NCBI GenBank assembly: GCA_017607445.1
Contig: JAEVHH010000001.1
Coordinates: forward strand, 1,984,001-2,048,000
Direction: 5' to 3'
DNA from: Histoplasma ohiense
Taxonomy: Eukaryota; Ascomycota; Eurotiomycetes; Onygenales; Ajellomycetaceae
Length of the DNA stretch: 64,000 nucleotides
Shown here: piece after piece, positions 1 to 12,295 of the stretch
How the letters are laid out: each line of letters starts with the position of its first letter
How positions within the stretch are numbered: position 1 is the first letter of the stretch
Program-made: the position numbers and the translations under genes
Notes under the pieces: generated by a model
Databases searched by the model: none
What the model was told of the DNA's origin: nothing
What the model saw: the letters and a program-made list of their open reading frames with translations, nothing else

Positions 1-860
1 TTTACCCCTTGGGCTTTCGTTCTTTTTTTTAGAGCTGGGATGGAGTTTGGAAGGCAAAAATAAACCCATGCGTTGCCTAGGATCTAGTCGTTGGCTTATA
101 ACCTCGCTATTCGCTATTACTCCAGCTCTCCTTAGGGTGCATAACCGGCCTAGATATGGATTTATTAACGATTCCTGGCTATTTTGGCATCTCACTTTTG
201 CGTTCTTTGTTTTGGGATTCTATTGGAAGCATCGGCGTTTATTTCTGGAATAGAGCGGTCGATTCATCTTCCCTATGTCAGCTCGATCATCGTTTATACC
301 GTGAATGGCAGCCCCTTTAGCTATGTCGATTTACCTCCCCCCCCAGTTAATTTTCATTCTTCCCATTTCTCAATGATTTATTTATGGCTGATGAATGCAG
401 AGAAATGGCAGCAGTCGCCTAAATCTGGCATCTTGTTTTTATTCATGTGGCTTGTGTTTTATCTTCTTTTCTTTACTTTGTGAAGTGATAATCGGTATTA
501 TTTTTCACGCTACCCTTTGATTGTTTTCACGTTCAACCAAACGCCATCTTCCATGGTTATCAGACCGACCACTCACCGACGGATTTCCACGCACAAATAT
601 TTCTTTGCTGAGTCTCTATTGGGCCGCTTCAAATAATGCTACTGGCGTGGACGGTTGTTCCTTCCCTCCCTATGGTCGCTCTTTCCCCCGCCCCAAGGCT
701 GTTAACAGGCGTGTTTACATTCATATTGTTGCTACATATCTCCTCCTAAATCCTGTCAATCCTATTTGCACCCTTACGCTTTGCCGTTCTGGATTCCACC
801 GGCCTCATCGACAATCGTTCTCTATACCATCCAAGGGTAGAGCATCCGAGGCTGAAGAAA
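1..860. other. 5' flank of the RhoGAP-like gene, no gene seen
   Basis: Pyrimidine-rich, A/T-rich DNA with only short unrelated reading frames. It probably holds the promoter and 5' UTR of the gene starting at 861. No RNA gene or repeat is visible. Confidence 0.5.
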
Positions 861-3020
861 ATGGGCTTCTCAGACGCTTTGCGTTACCTTTCGCGGTTGT
901 ATCGCAGAAGCTCCAAAAGTAATCGATCGAATATTACTGCTCCATCCGTACAAACAAAACCTCCTACCAATGATCCAAAACATACGCAAACATGTCCTTT
1001 CGTCACCGTAATTGAACCGAGGCAGGAGGACCGGAAGCTAGCGGACAACCACATACCTAGGATCCCATCAAATCAACTGATAGATAGGATTCAACCAAGC
1101 CAAGCTCTAGCCGAATCTCGCCAGGTTGTTCGGGAAAGTAAAATCCCCATCGAGACAGTTAAAAAGGCTAGGACACCGCCAAAATCACATTTTGAAAACC
1201 TCCAGATTGAAATATCGAGTGGTCGTATCCGAGGCTCGTCCGTCTATAAATCTCGAGTTTTAGACCATAGCGAAGACAAGATCTTATCGGACGGGCTGAG
1301 GGGCGCTATCGGAGATGAAAATCATCAGGGCACTGCAGGTCCAGTTCCAAGTAAGGATGATTGTGTTGAATCTAACCCTGGACATAACTCTAGCAAGCCA
1401 AAGAGAGAATTCAGCAATCAGACGCTGTTGTCGGATGAATCTTCCGACACTGTCCAGCGCAACCCGTCGAAACGTTGCCGAAGTCCAATTGCAACCATGG
1501 ACTCTAAGATTCTATCCGAGAACGACAGCCAATTCTCAGATATCCAATCCATACGGGGGTCCTGCATGATCAGTTCGGACAACATATTAAAACCTAGTGG
1601 ACTATTCGCATTTTCAGAGCGTGACCCAAACTCTTGCTCACGTAGCGAATCGCATCGTTCATGCGATGGGAGTGCACAGTCGACCTGTGTGCCGGTTCCA
1701 TCCAGAATATCCACGCGCTCTTCAGAAAACATATCCAACAGAATAGTGTCTGACACAACTATTCCACAGAGGCACACCCTTCGTTCGACGGTCTTGAATC
1801 GTCTCCGTATCTCTATTGATGTCTTGGGAATTGTGCTACCCACTAAATCTCAAGAAAATATTCCAAATCCAGGTGAGAGGGAAGAGAAATCAAGAAATTA
1901 TTAGGCTAAGCGCTTAAACTAACCATATGTAATTTTCTCAGTGGAAGAAGCAGCGGGCTCGCCCAGACGTTCTGATTCTTTTCTCGGTCGTATTCGCAGC
2001 GTCAAGTCAAATTTGGGTCTCAACCGCAACAACAGTGGTAGGAGAGCATTGCGTCGTATCCAAACCTTTGCCAACCTACCAGTACAATACCATATAGGCG
2101 AATTGAGGGGTAAAAGATTGCAAGATCTAGCCCGCCTTGGAGGGTTGAGTTATTTGAATTTGCCGGAGGGGTACGGCCCTCGTAACCTAGCATTGCCGAC
2201 ATGTTTCGCTTCAACAATGGGCTACCTTCTAGAAAATGGTATGGTTTACTGTTATTTGTCTAGAAGAAAGTCTCAAGCTAAGTAGATAATTTTGATAATA
2301 GGCGTCGGTGTTTATGACCTACATGACTCTCATGACAATAACGATGTTGTTTTATCGCTATATAGTGAATACGCCAACCAGGTGCTCTCTGCTGCTCTGA
2401 AAACAGACACAATTGACAAAACTACGAGAGCAGTCAGACCGCCAACTACATTCGTTCCACAGCTTGGTAATCACTCTGGAAGAAACACAGGCTTTATGCA
2501 TGATGTTTCCATGGTATTCAGACACTTATTGTGTGGTATACCTGGTGGCATTCTGGGATCCGTATACTTAGGTGAAGTATTACAACGAATTCAACAACAC
2601 GAATTTAAGACGTCCTTAGTGATTAAAGATCCATACCGAAGCGAGTATCGCCTCGATCTTCCGCTTCCTACCGCTGCCAAAATCCGGTTAATCGCGCTTG
2701 CCCTCACTGGCTTGACGAATGACTTGCAGTTAAACCTTATATGTGCTGTCTTCGGCCTCCTTTCGTTTACAGTTGACGAAAATGCCAAAATATGCAATGC
2801 ACCCGATTATAAAAACAATAGCTGCTCCATACTTCCAGATTCCCAGTCGTTGGATAGGATTTTCAGCTTTGTTCTTGTGGACCCCAGATCCATTACATTG
2901 ATTCCTGATGGAGACTCTAACCTTAAGGACACTAGAATCTGTTACGAAGGTCTGGTGAAAATGATCATTGATCACTGGAAAGATATTTATATGCAGTTGA
3001 CATGGATGGAGGGGTTTTAG
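861..3020 (+). CDS. RhoGAP-fold domain protein, possibly catalytically dead
   Basis: Exons 861-1872, 1942-2238 and 2302-3020 join in frame to a 675-residue protein. The ATG at 861 follows AAA. Exon 1 encodes about 337 residues of Ser/Arg-rich, probably disordered sequence. Exons 2 and 3 hold a region (about 385-600) that resembles a Rho GTPase-activating domain: a start like LPTCFASTMGYLLENG, a helix like DVSMVFRHLLCGIPGG (equivalent to the family's DVHxVASLLKxFLRELPxP), and a helix like IRLIALALTGLTNDLQ. Known RhoGAPs stimulate GTP hydrolysis with an arginine in a GxFRxSG motif. Here the matching segment reads GVGVYDLHDS (about 437-446), with aspartate where arginine is expected, so it may bind Rho proteins without activating them; that is inference. 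It converges on the deaminase gene. Confidence 0.75.
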
Positions 3021-3735
3021 TTCACGTTGCCATTATATTTTTTGGTTTGGTTTAGGTTATTTTTGGCCGCATTGTTCCTTTACTCTGGAGAATCGGTGTT
3101 TAACTACGCCGTTAGCAAAACAAAATGACCCAGAGTTATTCTTAGGTATTTTTTTTACGTTTATGACAGTTGGTCCAATTGGGTCACCACATTGGATTGC
3201 AATATATGGCCATTATCAGAACTAGCAGGGTGGTAACGGTGTTGTCCTAACTCAATGATTGATGGCTAGTCGCGTTGTGTTCGTTGGATGTGATATTGCA
3301 TACTTCCGGGTGATTTTGCTTTTCTGACCTTGTTATATGAATTTACGTAGTTAGTAGAAGCAGAACAGAGACTATTAGTTATATAAGATCTCTGGATTGA
3401 GACCAAATGGAGCTCTGAAGATTTGTCTGTCAACAAATACCAGCTCTTTTGGAAACGGTCTGAAGTAATTCCTCTTTTCAAAATAATAAATTAATCCATG
3501 AACACTTATAACCTATCGGTTGCGCAAACTTATGCAATAAATGAATGGAAGGAACAGAGATAGAGAGACGACATCGCCGCAAGCTAAGAAAAAAAAAATC
3601 TCATTTATTCAATCAACCCATTTATTAAATTTTTGGACATATTTCCTTTGATTTCATATATATTGTCATTAACAAAATCGTGAGTCAGATATTTCGAAAA
3701 AGTTCAATGAATGTGCCAGCCTTCCCCGCAAACAA
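3021..3735. other. Convergent 3' spacer
   Basis: A/T-rich spacer between the 3' ends of the RhoGAP-like gene (+) and the deaminase gene (-). It should carry both 3' UTRs. Nothing else is visible. Confidence 0.5.
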
Positions 3736-5801
3736 TTAGTCATATAGACGGACACCCCCATCATCGTCAAAATCTTCTTCATCATTTGAGTTAGAGGAAT
3801 CGAGAAAAGAGCCCAATGGTGAGCTCATGCTACCCAAACTGCAGAGTCCAATAGTGGTGGAATAACTGGCACGCCTGATCAACTGAGGCGTGTTTTCGAT
3901 AGTGCCAGTGATAGTATTGGTATATATCGGAGTCGGAAATTGGCGAGTACCTGTTAAGATCACTCGGTTATTAAGAGATAAGAGGGGATATTATTTGAAA
4001 ATCAATTTTCTCTTTTCCTTTTCTTTTTTTCCATACCTAACCCTTCTTCTACCCCGTCCCACGCACAATCATCTTCTATCAGCGATTCCGGTATTTTCTG
4101 CGTTGTAACGAGCGATGTAACGCTTGCGCTGGAGCCGTTATCTTCAATGCCTAAAATATTATTGAATTGTCAGCGGTTTACACTACTTACCAGAGTAGAA
4201 AGAGCCGAAGAGGTAAATGGAAGCATATACTTAGGCCGCCATCATATCCTCCGATTTCTTCACCCCATTCACTCCCTACTACAGTCGACTGCCCGTTTAT
4301 TGCCACAGTGGAGGCAATCCCGGTATGCGAGTCCGGATGCCAGTTAGATGGCTTTTGCTTTCCAGCGATTTGATGCAGCACATCCTTCCTGATTTCCCGA
4401 ATCATCGCGTTTAATATATTTCTCTGGAGGATTTGACTCTCATTTTCTTCTTCGCCATTTGCAGCACCAGCGTCGCTCCTCAAGCTAACATCAGGCGGAC
4501 GCCAGTTAAGGTAGATCTTGCAATGGGACGTAGGCTCTTCGAAGTTACCTGGATGGTACCGGAAGTATAGCTTGCAGCAGTAACAAGCCGGTTTGCTACA
4601 TGCAATATATCGATCTGAGTCTTCGAATTCAAGTGCTTTTTCGTAGAAATGCTCCAGCACTTGTACCTCTGCGTGAACTCGTGGGCGAATTGTTGGGTCT
4701 GTATAGGGTATTAAGAATCGATAGGATACCTGGGTCGCTTCATCCATCTTCCGCAGCTCCTGTTGGTAAAATCCCAGCTGCGGAGATTTGGCAGGGAGCA
4801 TGCGAACAAGCACTTTGTCTAGTAGGGTCTTTCCGCGGACGGCTGCTTCATCGATTGGTGGGAGCCACTCTGCCCTTGCTGGAGTAGTTATGGCACGAAT
4901 GCTGAATCCGTTAAGCAAATGTCTAAGCTTAGATGCGTTTGATACGAGAGAGTTAGCTGCTCGAATGTGATGGGCAAGGCGTCCGATGTAGTGACGGAGT
5001 CGGCCGAATTTGTTATGGATCGCATCCTTGCTGGCTTTATAAGGGGGTTCGTCACACAACTCTTTCAGGCGTCGCATATCTGGTGACTTTCGATTCTCAA
5101 AGGCGAGGTTGCATAGGTAAACTAGGTCGTTTGGGTCAGAGTTGCAAAATCGTTGTAGCCACAACTCGAGACCACCCACTGCTTATTTGTTAGCTTAAAG
5201 CTCGAACTACTCAAAGAAGCTTGGGGAGTTCTCATCTGGGGACACATTTCGACAACATACAGGCTTCCTTGTTTGCTGCTATAAACTTCCTGCATCCCGC
5301 CAACTCCCGAGAGAAGAGTGATCGGTACTTCTTAATCCTCCTGGAACCAAAAGAAATGCATAATTTAGCGATGTCTTCCTTATCCCCTTGTCCTGAAGCT
5401 TTGGAGTTTGCAATTCGTTCCAGTGTTTGCAAGAGAAGCTTAAGAAAAGGGATGATCTTTGCAGTGGGTGAGGTATTTGAGGCAACCCAGAAGGTGCAGC
5501 CCTGCGGAGTTGACTCCAAGCCGATAGCAGTGACCGTGTCACCGCCCTTCTCATAGTCGCAGACATATGCCAGTTCGTTCAAGAAACTTCGTCTGCAGTC
5601 TTGGACAAGGGAATTGTCTGAAGGCGATACCGGCAAGCGATTTGTGTGGACAAATCGAGTAGAACCTAGGGTATGCAAAAGAACGAGGGGTTCATAAAAG
5701 CGACGAAGGAGGCGTTCGCGTTTGTTGGGGTACCGACGAGATATTTCAGTGGAAGTCGACGCACTCCTCTTCCTAGGAGGTTTTTTACGTTTTCCAGCCA
5801 T
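3736..5801 (-). CDS. OTT_1508-like nucleic acid/nucleotide deaminase family protein
   Basis: Four exons on the minus strand: 5801-5261, 5178-4231, 4150-4037 and 3950-3736. They give 605 residues, with introns of 80-86 bp starting GTATGT, GTATAT and GTATGG. The N terminus is Lys/Arg-rich (GKRKKPPRKR). The core carries the zinc-deaminase signatures: HAE at about 349-351 followed by CSKPACYCC at about 374-382, where C379 and C382 would be the zinc ligands. This arrangement matches the fungal OTT_1508-like deaminase family, which belongs to the superfamily that includes nucleotide, tRNA and DNA deaminases; the substrate of fungal members is unknown. The tail is acidic (NDEEDFDDDGG). A longer exon 2 ending at 4191 (GTAAGT donor) hits a stop in the next exon, so the 4231 donor is preferred. 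Confidence 0.8.
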
Positions 5802-7392
5802 TTGCGGAGATTCTTCTCATGCAAGTCCCCAGTGTGATGAAAATGGCGAAGAGATTGTTGGGCATTCGGTGGAGTATCTATATATATCCGAACATTGGTA
5901 TCGCCAGCAGAGGTCAAGGCTGACGAACACGTTGGATGCATATATTGGTTAGTTTCTGGAGGGCCTCATTCATGGTGAACTGTCTTGAGCTGCATGAACA
6001 AAAGACAAGTAATGAGTCCAATCACAGTTATTATTAATATCGGTATGCATCGCTGAACTCTTCCACAAGGTTTGTATGGACCAGGGTCGGGAGGTCCCTA
6101 GACTTCATTGCCACGGCCAACGCTTAGCTCTAGAATCACTCGTCAAAATCAGATGACAAACAAACCATCCACTGCTTTGGAGGAGTAAATTTGCAGGACC
6201 TAGCTGAAGAGTAAAACATTCAATTCGAAAAAACAAAAAAAGCCCTGGATGATATATGTGTGTTCACAAATGTTCTCGTCTTAGTGACGTCCTGTCGTCA
6301 TTGAGAACATTTACCCCCAAAGAGTAAGACGTTTGGTTCAGGAAGCCCAAGACCATGGAGAGCGTTTCCCTTGCTGAAGCGCTCTAATGAAGTACACCTC
6401 GTGGTGAGAGAATGGGGGAATTGTGTCTTCATGAATAACAGAAGATCTGTAACTTCTTCGGCGGGGTTTGCAGCCGCTGAGTTAGGGCTGTTAGTTAGGG
6501 TTAGGGCTTGGGATTGAAATGGGCTAAGAAACAGATCTCCCCGTCATCAAGATTGCAAACCGCAAAAACCACTCTTGATCGCGTGACGGCGAGTGCCATG
6601 ATAAGGACTGGCGTAAGCAGAGTTCTCTTTCCACAGTCATCTACTGCGTGTGTTTAGCAGGCCACCGAGGACCAGATCCGGCGAAATGGCCATGTAGTCC
6701 TTCTAGATTTATCTATCGGCGTGTCAAGCATCCCAAATAGCTCTCCATGCTAGAGAATGAAGGGAAATTGAAATTAAAATGTTGCTGTACATGGAATAGT
6801 CGTAGGGAAAGATTTAGGACTATCAAGCCGATGTTGCTTCCAGGCGAAGACGCAATGTGATAAATTTCCTTACAAATAAGTCAAGGTATCGAAACGGTAT
6901 GCTAGTTTAGGGAAGAATAAAAAGGTTGGTTGGTCGGTTGGGATGTGGGATGAACGTAGGGGAAGGAAAGGAAGCTGGACGGAACTTATGGCGAGTATAC
7001 GGCGTTACGGTGTATGCGTTGTGCTCGCCCATGGGAGGAAATATGGTGATAATCGATGGATAGGACACCGGTGGCATGGATGTGCACGGCATCATCTCTT
7101 CTTGGGGCCTCTGCTAAGTGGGATTCTTTGTTTTTGCGTAGCTTAAAGTTATGCGATTCGGCTTTAAATATCATTTATCCCTATTTTTCAAATATGTCGC
7201 TGCTGCGTACTCAATGGGTTTAGAGCTAAGAAGCAATTTTGTGTTGGCCACGGTCATATCTATGTTCTGTAGATTTTTTATATCGTCTTATTTTTGTAGA
7301 TCATTTCTACCGAACTGATGAAATCTGTGCAAGATAAATAGCTTAAAATACACTCAAACTACAACGAAAAATGGTATAAAGAACGGCGCAAT

Positions 7393-7427
<35 letters not shown>

Positions 7428-7487
7428 ATACAAGTGTCCAATTAATGTCACTTACCCTGCCACATAACCACCCATCTACTCTTCACC
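5802..7487. other. Intergenic, no gene seen; short telomere-like repeat and A tract
   Basis: About 1.7 kb upstream of the deaminase gene and downstream of the HIBCH gene. It holds three TTAGGG words at 6482-6506, two of them in tandem, and a run of 30 A at 7394-7423. Reading frames here are short and unrecognised. Confidence 0.5.
6482..6506 (+). repeat. Interstitial TTAGGG copies
   Basis: TTAGGG at 6482-6487, 6495-6500 and 6501-6506. TTAGGG is the telomere repeat of most filamentous ascomycetes. Three copies are few enough to be chance or a protein-binding site. Confidence 0.4.
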
Positions 7488-9023
7488 TTACGCTCCACCA
7501 AGCTTTCTCTTCACCACTTCCAAATATTTCTCCCGCACCCCATCTTTATGCCCTCGCTGGCTTACAAATTCGTCCGTAGCGTTAGCTGATCCTTGATGGT
7601 TGCGTGCAAATTCGAGAATCTCCTTCTCACTTGGAAGGGTGAACCTCTTATGTGGGTATTCCTGATAGTCCGCATCGACTTTTAGGAGCGGAATTCTTGA
7701 TTCTCCGGGGTCGATGCGGAAGAATTTATTGACAGCCTCATCAGTGACCTCCTCTAGTTTACCAGGCTTCCACGCCGCCTGAGTCGGTGGCTTATTGACC
7801 AGACGAGCAGTGACACCTTCAACAAAATCTGGATGGGCCATGAATTTTGCTGCGATTTTTTGTTCACGCTGAAAGGTTTCCGTGATTGACCATGTACGAC
7901 CAATGCGAAGTTGGCGGAGGGTTACTTTTAGAGAGGTTGGTGAGCGGGAGGCAAGTGTTTTCAATGTTTTCTCAGCCCATTCCTTGTTGACTTTCTCGCT
8001 TTGGAGTCTGATAAGTATTTCCTCCATGGTATCTGCGGAGAAGCACCGGTCAATTGATTCGCGTATGGTACCCGAGGGAGAAATAGGCTCTTCTTCCTGT
8101 GAGGGCAGGCCGGTGGAGAATTCGGAAATAGTGCTGTTGACAAGGTCCAGGCGTTCGCCCAGGCTAGCAGTGTCCTTAAAAACTAGTTCAGATATTCGTC
8201 CAGTTAGGTTGGCAAGAATGCTTGAATGAAGATAGTGGGTTGCTATGCCAGCGTAAAGAGTTTGTACTCCGGATAGTCTTTCGGAGGTCAGAGCTAGGTA
8301 CGTTCCTAATTCGCCGTCTAGACGTGGCAAGAAGAACGATCCGCCAACATCTGGGAAGAACCCAATTGTAGTTTCAGGCATGGCAAAAACAGTTCGCTCA
8401 GTAGCAATCCGGAAGGGCGCATGTACACTGAGCCCGACGCCACCACCCATAGTGAATCCATCCATAATGGAAATGAATGGTTTGCTGTATGTAGCTATGA
8501 GGTGATCCAGCTTGTATTCAAGAGAAAAATATTCAGTGGCCTGCTTCTGGCCCTCTGGGCCTTCAGCACATTTTTCAGCAAGAGCTGCAATATCACCGCC
8601 GGCACAAAATGCTTTCGATCCGGCACCGGAGACGATGATAACGTTCGCAAGTTGGGATTTTTCCCATTCCTAATGAAAATGACCAGTTATTCAACTCACC
8701 CCAGAAAAGCTTCAGCGCTTCGTAGAATACACAGCACGCCGCATACCTTTAGCCTGGGTGTAATCTTCCTTATCATCGAGCCATTCAAAGCGTTCAGCTT
8801 CTTGGGTCGATTGAGCTCGATGGTGCGCACTCCGAAAAGACTGCTGAATAGTACATCATCTGGTTCATCTCCGGGAAGTTCTCTGGGGATTTCTGCTGCG
8901 GCTGTAGATATCTGTATGAAAACCACGGAGGATTAGCAACTGTGAAAACAAAAATGGAATCTGCACTCATACCTTCGATAATCCAGACCATACTGGGACC
9001 GCAACTTTGGCTTTCAAAGGCAT
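7488..9023 (-). CDS. ehd3: 3-hydroxyisobutyryl-CoA hydrolase, mitochondrial (valine catabolism)
   Basis: Exons 9023-8973, 8911-8747 and 8669-7488 encode 465 residues. All junctions are phase 0 with GTATGA/GTATGC donors. The protein belongs to the crotonase superfamily and hydrolyses 3-hydroxyisobutyryl-CoA in valine breakdown. Visible family marks are GAGSKAFCAGGD (about 87-98, oxyanion-hole region), MGGGVGLS (about 146) and PETTIGFFPDVGGSFFLPRL, with the expected catalytic pair Glu171 and Asp179. The N terminus (MPLKAKVAVPVWSGL) is basic and lacks early acidic residues, which fits a weak mitochondrial presequence. The yeast homologue Ehd3 was also reported with the mitochondrial ribosome, and the gene lies next to two mitoribosomal protein genes. 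An upstream start cannot be excluded. Confidence 0.93.
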
Positions 9024-9554
9024 TCTCGCTGCAGGACGGGCAGAGCACCAGCTTAACGGTGTGGGGGACCGGGGAAAGTAAGGACGAAGGAACATCAATG
9101 GCGATTGATTGTTGTAGGGCAGCCTAATAAGGTCTAGCAGATTGTTGTGGTAAATATTTGGGTTGATTGAGGCAAAGATTGTTGTCGCATGGCCAATTGA
9201 TGATACTGGAAAAAATTGCTGCGACTCGGCGGTTCTTGCTCCGTTTCGGTTGACGTCGGCGAGGGAATCCGGAGCCCTTTCTGTGCTGCAGCCACCATTC
9301 CGCGGTTACAACAAGATCTCGTTAGGATAGTAGCAAATTAGTGGATTATATCAAAACACGAGTTTATTATTTTTAAATGCGCATTCAGAATGGAGCCTAA
9401 AGCAAATACTCTGGGGATAAATCTATGTCCTATTTAAGATTTGACCAAGCTCTAAAATACAAACAACACAGGGCCAAAATGAAATAATAGTAAAAGACAA
9501 TCCCGTCGCCAAACTATCTTACAAAGTCAGATATGTTTAATGCCCAATATGTCA
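9024..9554. other. Spacer between HIBCH 5' end and uL4m 3' end
   Basis: 531 bp with no supported gene. It should contain the HIBCH promoter and the uL4m 3' UTR. Confidence 0.5.
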
Positions 9555-10517
9555 TCACGCCCGCGCAGGTCTGGTCTTCAGGTCCCTAGAATGACGGAAT
9601 AACATTCTGTCCAAAGCCGTTTTCTCAACAATTAACCGGCCAGTTTCGAGGAGGTCTTTCACATCAACATCTTCCCGGTCCAATACTCGTGCGTGTTGCC
9701 CAATTTGTGCCACAGCTTTAAACAGTCTTTCTTTCTTCACCTCCGTGATCATCAACGACCGTCCAAAACACTTGCCCCATTGGTTTTTCTCGAAAACGTC
9801 GGTGAGCCAGTGTGGGCTGACCTCTTGTGGGAAGGTGATGTTGTCATTGACTATAATAAGTTGCCCACGTCGATACCGGTAACTCAGAGCTGTCCGCCAT
9901 GCCAGATCGTAGACTTTCTTGGGCAGCCCCGTCGAGAAGTCTCGAGGATGAGGGCCATGAGCAACACCACCACCTCTCAACATTGGTGACTTTTTATCTC
10001 CCAGCCGGGCTCTTCCAGTGCCCTTCTGCGGTCGTATTTTCCGACCACTACCGTGGACGTCGTCTCTCCACTTTGTACTAGCAGTCCCCTGTCGAGTTTT
10101 ATCGCCTTCGTAGACAATCGCACGATGTAGTATGTCCCGCCGCAATGGTAGAAGAAGGTGTTGATGGCTGTATTCGAGGAATTTAAGGGGCTCCAAGGTC
10201 GGGAAGTCGTAGAGGGTCGCAACTGCAGGCGCGGGATTCCATACTGGGCTTGGAAAATCATCGGGATTCAAGGATTGGCCGGCAACATGCGCGTCTGCGA
10301 AAGTAGTCAAGGGAGAAACATCTGGAATCTCCGTCTCTGTAGTCATAGACCGTGATATGCTTTTGGGGATGCGCTGCTGCTCACTGGATTAGCCTGATTA
10401 ACAGAAATATGAATGGGGCTTTAGATTTCATACAATTGGCGGGGCGAGGATACCGACGAACCCACTGTAGTTGCGCCTAAGCCACCTCAATGTTCCCAGC
10501 GACTTGCTCCCAGACAT
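9555..10517 (-). CDS. yml6: Mitochondrial large ribosomal subunit protein uL4m
   Basis: Two exons, 10517-10434 and 10376-9555, give 301 residues. Exon 1 supplies a presequence-like start (MSGSKSLGTLRWLRRNYSGF) and joins in phase 0 at GTATGA...GCAG. An internal ATG at 10346 would give 263 residues without it, and the acceptor could also be three bases away. The body is a ribosomal L4/L1e domain: KIRPQKGTGRARLGDKKSP and the glycine-rich LRGGGVAHGP loop that enters the exit-tunnel wall in L4 proteins, followed by SYRYRRGQLIIV and a C-terminal RARL-type helix region. It is transcribed divergently from the mL38 gene across a 251 bp spacer. Confidence 0.9.
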
Positions 10518-10768
10518 CACAAGAACGGTATCCCACGCAGTTCGAACAGTGGAGTTCCTGTTGGGGGTAACTTGGATGACTGAAGGCGGAAGAAACGGGG
10601 TTGGATGTGAATGGCCTTTGCAGATTTTTGGATCAGCCCGATTTGGCGCTAGTGGCCCCAGTTGAATATTTATGAGAAAAAGTTTGGCCGCTCATTCAAC
10701 AACAAAACGAAGAACACCTCCGTCGCCATCACAACGACCAAGTTAAGCTCTACGAACAGAACCTCATA
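10518..10768. promoter_or_regulatory. Bidirectional promoter region of uL4m and mL38
   Basis: A 251 bp interval between the start codons of two divergent mitoribosomal protein genes. It must carry regulatory sequence for both, which would allow matched expression. No specific factor site is assigned. Confidence 0.6.
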
Positions 10769-12092
10769 ATGACGCATTGCGAACTTGCATCGAGGCCGCT
10801 GCTCCAATATCTACGACACACATACGGCAAAACACTTCTCGTAACCCACTTCACCGCTGTCCGTGCCTTCTCATCCACACCCATCACGAAAGATGAGGCT
10901 CAATCAGAAACTCCTCGAAGCCAGCCCTTCTATAGAGCTCCTGATCCGGCACTAGTAACTAGTCCCCGATTGGAGAGAAGGCTTGTACGAGCCGGTAATC
11001 ACCCAATTGGGTCCCGTCGACGTCGTGCAGCCCTCCAAGACTCTCCCAATATCCCCTTCGAACTCTTGCCATACCAATGTTTCCAGGAGGCGCGCAAGGT
11101 TTTGTTTGAGGACAGGGAGGAAAAACTCAAACAAATAGAAACGGAGCGCGGTCGGATAGCGAGACTACGTGCTGCCGACCCTTCAACTGTGGGAGGTGAA
11201 CTTCGAAAGAATAATCGCCTGAGGAGCATGGAGAAGCACTTGGAGCACCTGAAAATCCTGGCAGATATTAATGACCCCGTGATTAAAAAACGATTTGAAG
11301 ATGGTTTAGGTATGTTTGAACGGTGGAAGTCCTGTAATTCTACAACGGAAACTAATGATCGATCAACCAGGTGACATGAATCGGCCGATTTATCGATACC
11401 TTGCTGATCAAAAATGGAGGGAATATAGACGGAAGATCATCGTTCAGCGTATAACCCAGATGAAAGTGATCCCAGATGTCCTCCCCCACCTGGATCCCAT
11501 TGTCGATGTGAAATTGGCCTTCGGAAGACGAGCAATACCTCCTGGGGAATTCGTAGATTCTCGAGTCAGTTCGATGCCGGCGAAACTAAACGTCCAGACC
11601 TTTGAGCATGGTGAGAAACTGTTGACCGTCGCCGTTGTGGATTTGGATGTTCCTGATCTTGAACACGACTCTTTCGGTTTCCGTTGCAATTTCCTGGCAA
11701 TTAACGTGCCTATCTCCCCAACTGAGTCAAGGATTTCCTTGGACAAACTGTCAACGGACAACCAAGTTATCTTCCCTTGGCTTCCACCGTATGCTCAGAA
11801 AGGAAGTCCGTACCATCGGCTCTCTATCGTTATTCTAGAGCAAAAAGATCAAGCCGCCCTGGATTTGAAACAGGTGGCAGAGAAAGTGCAACGGGACGAC
11901 TTCCGTCTACGAAGCCTCCAGACACGACACCAGCTCAAACCAATTGGGGTGCATCTTTTCAGAAGCAAATGGGATGAAAACACAGAATCCGTCATGAAGG
12001 AGTTTGGTATTCCAGGAGCCGAGATTGAGTTCCGCAGAAAGAGAATTGAGCCACTACCGTACAAGAGGAGGAACCCTTCCTCATTTAGATAG
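10769..12092 (+). CDS. MRPL35: Mitochondrial large ribosomal subunit protein mL38 (PEBP-like fold)
   Basis: Exons 10769-11309 and 11371-12092 (GTATGT donor, ACCAG acceptor, phase 1) give 420 residues. The start has a mitochondrial presequence ending near RAFSSTP (about 33-39). A charged helical region (about 100-180, LFEDREEKLKQIETERGR) precedes a phosphatidylethanolamine-binding-protein-like domain (about 220-400), seen in VPDLEHDSFGFRCNFLAINV, VIFPWLPPYAQKGSPYHRL and DDFRLRSLQTRHQLKPIGVH. This layout matches yeast Mrpl35/mL38, a structural mitoribosomal protein. It converges on IMP1 with 203 bp between stop codons. Confidence 0.92.
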
Positions 12093-12295
12093 ACTCTGGC
12101 GCCCTTCGTTTCCATTTCTGGCATGTTTCATAGGAATTGTTACAATATATTGTACATTAGAGCTTTACAGTATAGTTAGGTTTTATTCATACACACAAAA
12201 TAGGGGGAAAACAAGCCAGCCATAGTGCCAACTCCATTTCTGGGAGGCTTGGGAACCAAATCACAATAACTCCAGATTTATACACGTACTTCCTC

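Noticed and set aside
1418..1843. 141-codon minus-strand ORF
   Set aside because: Lies inside exon 1 of the RhoGAP-like gene and has no recognisable feature; a frame shadow.
4187..4230. Longer exon 2 of the deaminase using the GTAAGT donor at 4190
   Set aside because: A good donor, but it puts exon 3 out of frame with an immediate stop. The GTATAT donor at 4230 keeps an open frame through exons 3 and 4.
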